From positions 1 through 39,616 of the forward strand of contig BNVT01000002.1 in assembly GCA_025998295.1 (NCBI GenBank): DNA of 39,616 nt. The letters are read 5' to 3'. The position numbers and the translations under genes were made by a program. Below, piece by piece: positions 36,291 through 39,616 of the stretch (position 1 is its first letter; each line of letters opens with the position of its first letter). Source of the stretch: Endomicrobiia bacterium. GTDB taxonomy: Bacteria > Elusimicrobiota > Endomicrobiia > Endomicrobiales > Endomicrobiaceae. The notes below the pieces were generated by a model that worked only from the letters and a program-made list of their open reading frames with translations, was not told the origin of the DNA and made no database searches.

Positions 36291-37853
36291 ATGAAAATTA
36301 AATTAGATTATAAAAAAATTATATTTTCCATAGTTACAGGTTTATTGGCAGTGCTTGCTTTTCCCAAATCAAACCTGTTTTTTTTGGCGTGGATATCTTT
36401 TGTACCGCTTGTTTTTGCAATATCGGAAGCAAATTTAATAAAATCTTTTTTATATGGATTCACTTCGGGTTTTATTTTTAATGCAGTTGGGATTTATTGG
36501 CTTGTTGATACGTTGAAATTTCATACCGGCTCTTGCATACAGGCATTAATCACAGCCTGTGCTTTATGTATATATCTTGCATTATACTGGGGAATATGGA
36601 GCTTGTGTTTGGTTTTATCAAAAAACATTATACAAAAAGTTGTTAAAAATGAATTGAGCGTAAATATTCTTATAATTCTTTTTGGTGCGTGCATGTGGGT
36701 TTTGCTTGAGTATATAAGGACACATTTCCTTATATATTTTCCATGGATACTTATAGGTTATTCACAGTTTAAATTCTCTAAAGTTATACAAATAGCTGAA
36801 TTTACTGGTGTGTATGGCGTATCGTTTCTTGTAATATTTTGTAACTTGTGTTTTTATTTTTGGATTTTGAAACCAAAAAGCAATAAATATTTTTATATGG
36901 TTTTAACTCTTATCGCAGTGGTTATATTGTTTGGAGTTGTCAGAATTCATAGATTTAAATTTTTTGATGGTAAAGAATATAGTTTTACGGCTGTGCAACC
37001 AAATATTGATCAAGACGAGAAATGGAATGCGGCTTGTCGCAATAAAATTATATCTAAGCTTAAGAAATATGCTTCTGAAATTGCAGAAAATAAAACAGAT
37101 TTAGTTTTGTGGCCGGAAGCGGTTATGCCAGGACTTATTCCAAATTACGAAGAAATATACAGCGATGCAAAAAATATAGCCGGCACTGCTGGTGGACTAA
37201 ATATTATAGGATCTCTTCATGATGAAGGCGATTGTTATTATAATTCTGTCCTAGCTTTTGAAGACAGTAATGGGTATAAAGCAGTACATAACAAAAATCA
37301 TCTAATTATTTTTGGAGAATTTATTCCGTTTAGAAATTTTTTATCAAGGTTTTTTGGAATTTTAAATAAAATGGGAGATTTTTCTAGAGGTAAAGATACA
37401 AATATTTTTGATAATGGTCAGATATATGCAGGTTCTACTATATGTTCCGAAAATTTCATTCCTGATATTTCAAGAAAATTTGTGCTTTCCGGAGCGAAGG
37501 TTCTTACCAATCATACAAATGATGCATGGTTTTTTGATACGGCGGCTCCTCATCAGCATTTTATGATGAATGTTTTTAGGGCTGTTGAAAACCGTAAAGA
37601 CGTTATAGTATCTGCAAATTCAGGAATTTCAGGAATTATTGAGGCGTCAGGTATTATTATTAATGAGACACCATCTTCAAAAAGCGCTTTACTTAAAGGC
37701 ACATTCCATCAGAATGATTATAAAACTTTTTATACAAAGCACGGAGATGTATTTGTGTATTTGTGTATGGGATTTCTTTTTATAGTGGTGGGGTGGGCCT
37801 GCATAGTAACAGTAAAAACAAATTTTTTTATAAAAGAGGTTAATAATGCTTGA
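36291..37853 (+). CDS. lnt: Apolipoprotein N-acyltransferase
   Basis: 520 aa. N-terminal membrane helices (to about 220) are followed by a nitrilase-like periplasmic domain. The catalytic triad is visible as E276 (LWPEAVMPG), K335 (HNKNHLIIFGEF) and C385 (STICSE). Lnt adds the third acyl chain to lipoproteins in the inner membrane, making them substrates for Lol export, encoded at 20539-22598. The end overlaps the prfB start by 8 nt. It begins after family 2 repeat copy 3. Confidence 0.95.
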   Translation: MKIKLDYKKIIFSIVTGLLAVLAFPKSNLFFLAWISFVPLVFAISEANLIKSFLYGFTSGFIFNAVGIYWLVDTLKFHTGSCIQALITACALCIYLALYWGIWSLCLVLSKNIIQKVVKNELSVNILIILFGACMWVLLEYIRTHFLIYFPWILIGYSQFKFSKVIQIAEFTGVYGVSFLVIFCNLCFYFWILKPKSNKYFYMVLTLIAVVILFGVVRIHRFKFFDGKEYSFTAVQPNIDQDEKWNAACRNKIISKLKKYASEIAENKTDLVLWPEAVMPGLIPNYEEIYSDAKNIAGTAGGLNIIGSLHDEGDCYYNSVLAFEDSNGYKAVHNKNHLIIFGEFIPFRNFLSRFFGILNKMGDFSRGKDTNIFDNGQIYAGSTICSENFIPDISRKFVLSGAKVLTNHTNDAWFFDTAAPHQHFMMNVFRAVENRKDVIVSANSGISGIIEASGIIINETPSSKSALLKGTFHQNDYKTFYTKHGDVFVYLCMGFLFIVVGWACIVTVKTNFFIKEVNNA

Positions 37854-38932
37854 ACAGCAAAAAGACAAAATAGATGCTTTGAGGAGGTCTCTTTGATTTC
37901 GATTCAAAATTAAATCGTATCAAGGAGCTTGAAGTTGAGATAACAAACTCTAATTTTTGGAACGATCAAAATAAAGCCAAGCAGGTTATGGCAGAGCTTG
38001 ACGGTCTAAAAAACACATATAAAGTATGGCAAGATATCAGCGTGTGGGTGCAGGACTTAATTGATTTAAAAGAACTTGCTGTAATTGAAAACGACGAAAA
38101 TATTTTAAAGGATGTTGAAGAAGGAAGTAAAAAACTTGGAAAAGAACTTGCTGCTTTTGAGGCCAAAACAAAACTTGGTGGACAGCATGACAAAAACAAT
38201 GCAATTATATCTATACATGCAGGCGCAGGTGGTACGGAGTCATGCGATTGGGCTCAGATGCTTTTAAGAATGTATTCTAGATGGGCTGAACACAAAGGTT
38301 TCGAAATTGAAGTTGTTGACACTTTGGATGGCGAAGAAGCCGGCATTAAGAGTATAACAATGATAATAAAAGGCGAGTACTCTTACGGGTTTTTGCAATC
38401 GGAAATAGGCGTTCATAGGCTTGTAAGGATTTCTCCATTTGATTCAAACAAAAGAAGGCATACCTCTTTCAGTTCCGTTGACGTTATACCCGAAGTTGAT
38501 GATAACATCAATATAGTTATTGAGGATAAAGACATAAGAATCGATACCTATAGAGCTTCTGGTGCTGGCGGACAACATATTAATAAAACAGATTCAGCGG
38601 TAAGAATTAATCATCTTCCAACAGGGATAATAGTTCAGTCGCAAAATGATCGTTCGCAAATAAGAAACAGGGTGACCGCAATGAAACTTTTAAAAGCGAA
38701 ACTGTACGAATTCGAGCAGGAAAAACAGCGTGCATCTTACGAAAAACATTATAATGAAAAAGGCTCTATAGAATGGGGAAGCCAAATAAGGTCATACGTT
38801 TTTATGCCTTATCAGCTTGTAAAAGATCATAGAACGGGATACGAAACATCGCAGATTAATTTGATTATGAATGGCGAAATAGACGATTTTATAAGTGCAT
38901 ATTTGTTTTGGAAAATAGGAAAAAAGAAATAA
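37846..38932 (+). CDS. prfB: Peptide chain release factor 2 with programmed frameshift
   Basis: RF2 reads UGA and UAA stops. The frame starts at ATG 37846 and reaches AGG-AGG-TCT-CTT-TGA, where the internal Shine-Dalgarno AGGAGG (37882-37887) stands before CTT TGA (37891-37896). A +1 shift at CTT-T enters GAT TTC GAT and continues to 38932, for a total of 361 aa. This is the classical autoregulatory site: low RF2 favours the shift. The stop-recognition SPF motif (about 196-198) and catalytic GGQ (about 241-243) are present. Overlaps lnt by 8 nt. Confidence 0.95.
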
Positions 38933-39090
38933 TGCAACTGTAATATCTCTCTTCGACATATTTTTAAAAAAGAAAGCGGAAATACACGGCAGTGTATAAA
39001 CTCGTTCAGAAATACAAAAGCAAAACATAGCGGCGAAGCTACTTTTATAAAACTTCTACAAAACAACGGCTATGAATGTGTAAATATCAA

Positions 39091-39121
39091 AAAAGACTGC
39101 TCCGTTAAGAGCAGCCTTTTT
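39091..39121 (+). terminator. Rho-independent terminator after prfB
   Basis: GACTGCTC, loop CGTTAA, GAGCAGCC and then TTTTT, with one mismatch in the 8-bp stem. It has an A-run before it, so it may work on both strands. It lies 160 nt after the prfB stop. Confidence 0.8.
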
Positions 39122-39444
39122 AAAATTTTTCAAACAAATGAACCTCTGCATAGCAAGACGTGCGGTATCAGCAGCAGAAATTGAAGAGCTGTAATTGTTC
39201 TTGCTCAAACTCCACTTCGTACCGTTCTTCTTCAATTTCTTTTGTTATTTGAATTAGGCTATTACAACGCTCTAAATTACCAAATATAGCTTTTCTATGC
39301 TTTTTTGGGCGTTACAAAATAATGGTGTATCTTAATATGCACATACTGTCCATCTTTGAGCGTTTCCATAGCCTAATTCTACTACTTTAAGCGCTTCCCC
39401 ACAGCATATCTGTGGGGGTATAGTTTAACACATTAGACCTCTTA
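39122..39444 (-). other. Possible broken small gene and hairpin
   Basis: A minus-strand frame (METLKDGQYVHIKIHHYFVT, about 39369 downward) stops, and the next frame goes on as HRKAIFGNLERCNSLIQITK and a glutamate-rich end. They may be one gene with a frameshift. The family is not recognised. CCCCACAG-CATAT-CTGTGGGG at 39397-39417 is a perfect 8-bp hairpin. Confidence 0.3.
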
Positions 39445-39616
39445 CACAGCTTGAGCATTAAACTTTAGAACCACAAATACTCACAACCCAAGTTAAATCG
39501 CAGTCCAAAAGGTCTTTTGTAATTACTATATCTGTCTTTAGAGACTATTTTAAACCTTTTAACAAATTGTTCCTTAAGAAACAAGTATAATCAAGGTGTG
39601 TAAGGGTGTTGGATAT
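39445..39616 (-). pseudogene. IS5-like transposase remnant, second copy, cut by window end
   Basis: Very similar to 9497-9798, but lacking the 140 bp between 9611 and 9750. On the minus strand it reads FVKRFKIVSKDRYSNYK and FGLRFNLGCEYLWF. It continues beyond the window. Confidence 0.7.

Overview
The window is an AT-rich bacterial chromosome segment. Its gene set and protein types fit the phylum Elusimicrobiota, most likely a 'Candidatus Endomicrobium'-type intracellular symbiont of termite-gut flagellates. This placement is inferred from the combination of intact housekeeping genes, many freshly broken accessory genes, small dispersed repeats and transposase remnants. No 16S gene is present to prove it.

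Layout. 1-9064 (minus strand): a small repeat, ftsW and murD (cell wall and division), then a complete F-type ATP synthase operon atpB-E-F-H-A-G-D-C. 9065-12150: about 3 kb with almost no intact genes. It holds a decayed TPR gene, two pieces of IS5-like transposase, a 70-bp tandem repeat array, a palindrome-ended repeat and one small lipoprotein gene. 12200-13703: two outer-membrane protein genes, the second frameshifted. 14283-16299: accA and class II aldolase fba. 16300-17460: tRNA-Ser(UGA) and the ruin of an outer-membrane protein gene. 17480-18866: a two-TM sensor-like protein, divergent from a DUF192 gene. 19057-22598: lysS, lolC/E and lolD. 22675-23766: proB broken by three frameshifts. 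23793-26128: cysS and rlmB. 26119-27640: a lipoprotein locus rich in CAA/CTA triplets, lying between two direct copies of the palindrome-ended repeat. 27678-34388: a Nudix hydrolase, aspS, a PgpH-like HD phosphodiesterase, ybeY, recO, folK and phoU. 34585-36120: remnant of a Tad pilus locus (tadE-like pseudogene, intact Flp pilin, frameshifted cpaB). 36291-38932: lnt and prfB, the latter with the programmed +1 frameshift. 38933-39616: a terminator, then a second copy of the decayed transposase running off the end.

How it fits together. Energy supply (ATP synthase, aldolase), fatty-acid synthesis (AccA), aminoacyl-tRNA synthesis (Lys, Cys, Asp), ribosome and translation maintenance (YbeY, RlmB, RF2) and envelope lipoprotein handling (LolC/E, LolD, Lnt) are intact. 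Proline synthesis, pilus assembly and several surface proteins are decaying. Retention of Lol and Lnt matches the lipoprotein genes that recur beside the repeats.

The best hunting ground is the non-coding fraction. There are at least three dispersed repeat families of 60-120 bp, several fresh tandem duplications, a 24-bp hairpin whose only non-Watson-Crick positions are G-U pairs on one strand, and a recurring 'repeat plus small CxxC lipoprotein' module. All frameshift calls assume the base sequence is correct. Homopolymer errors would be the main alternative.
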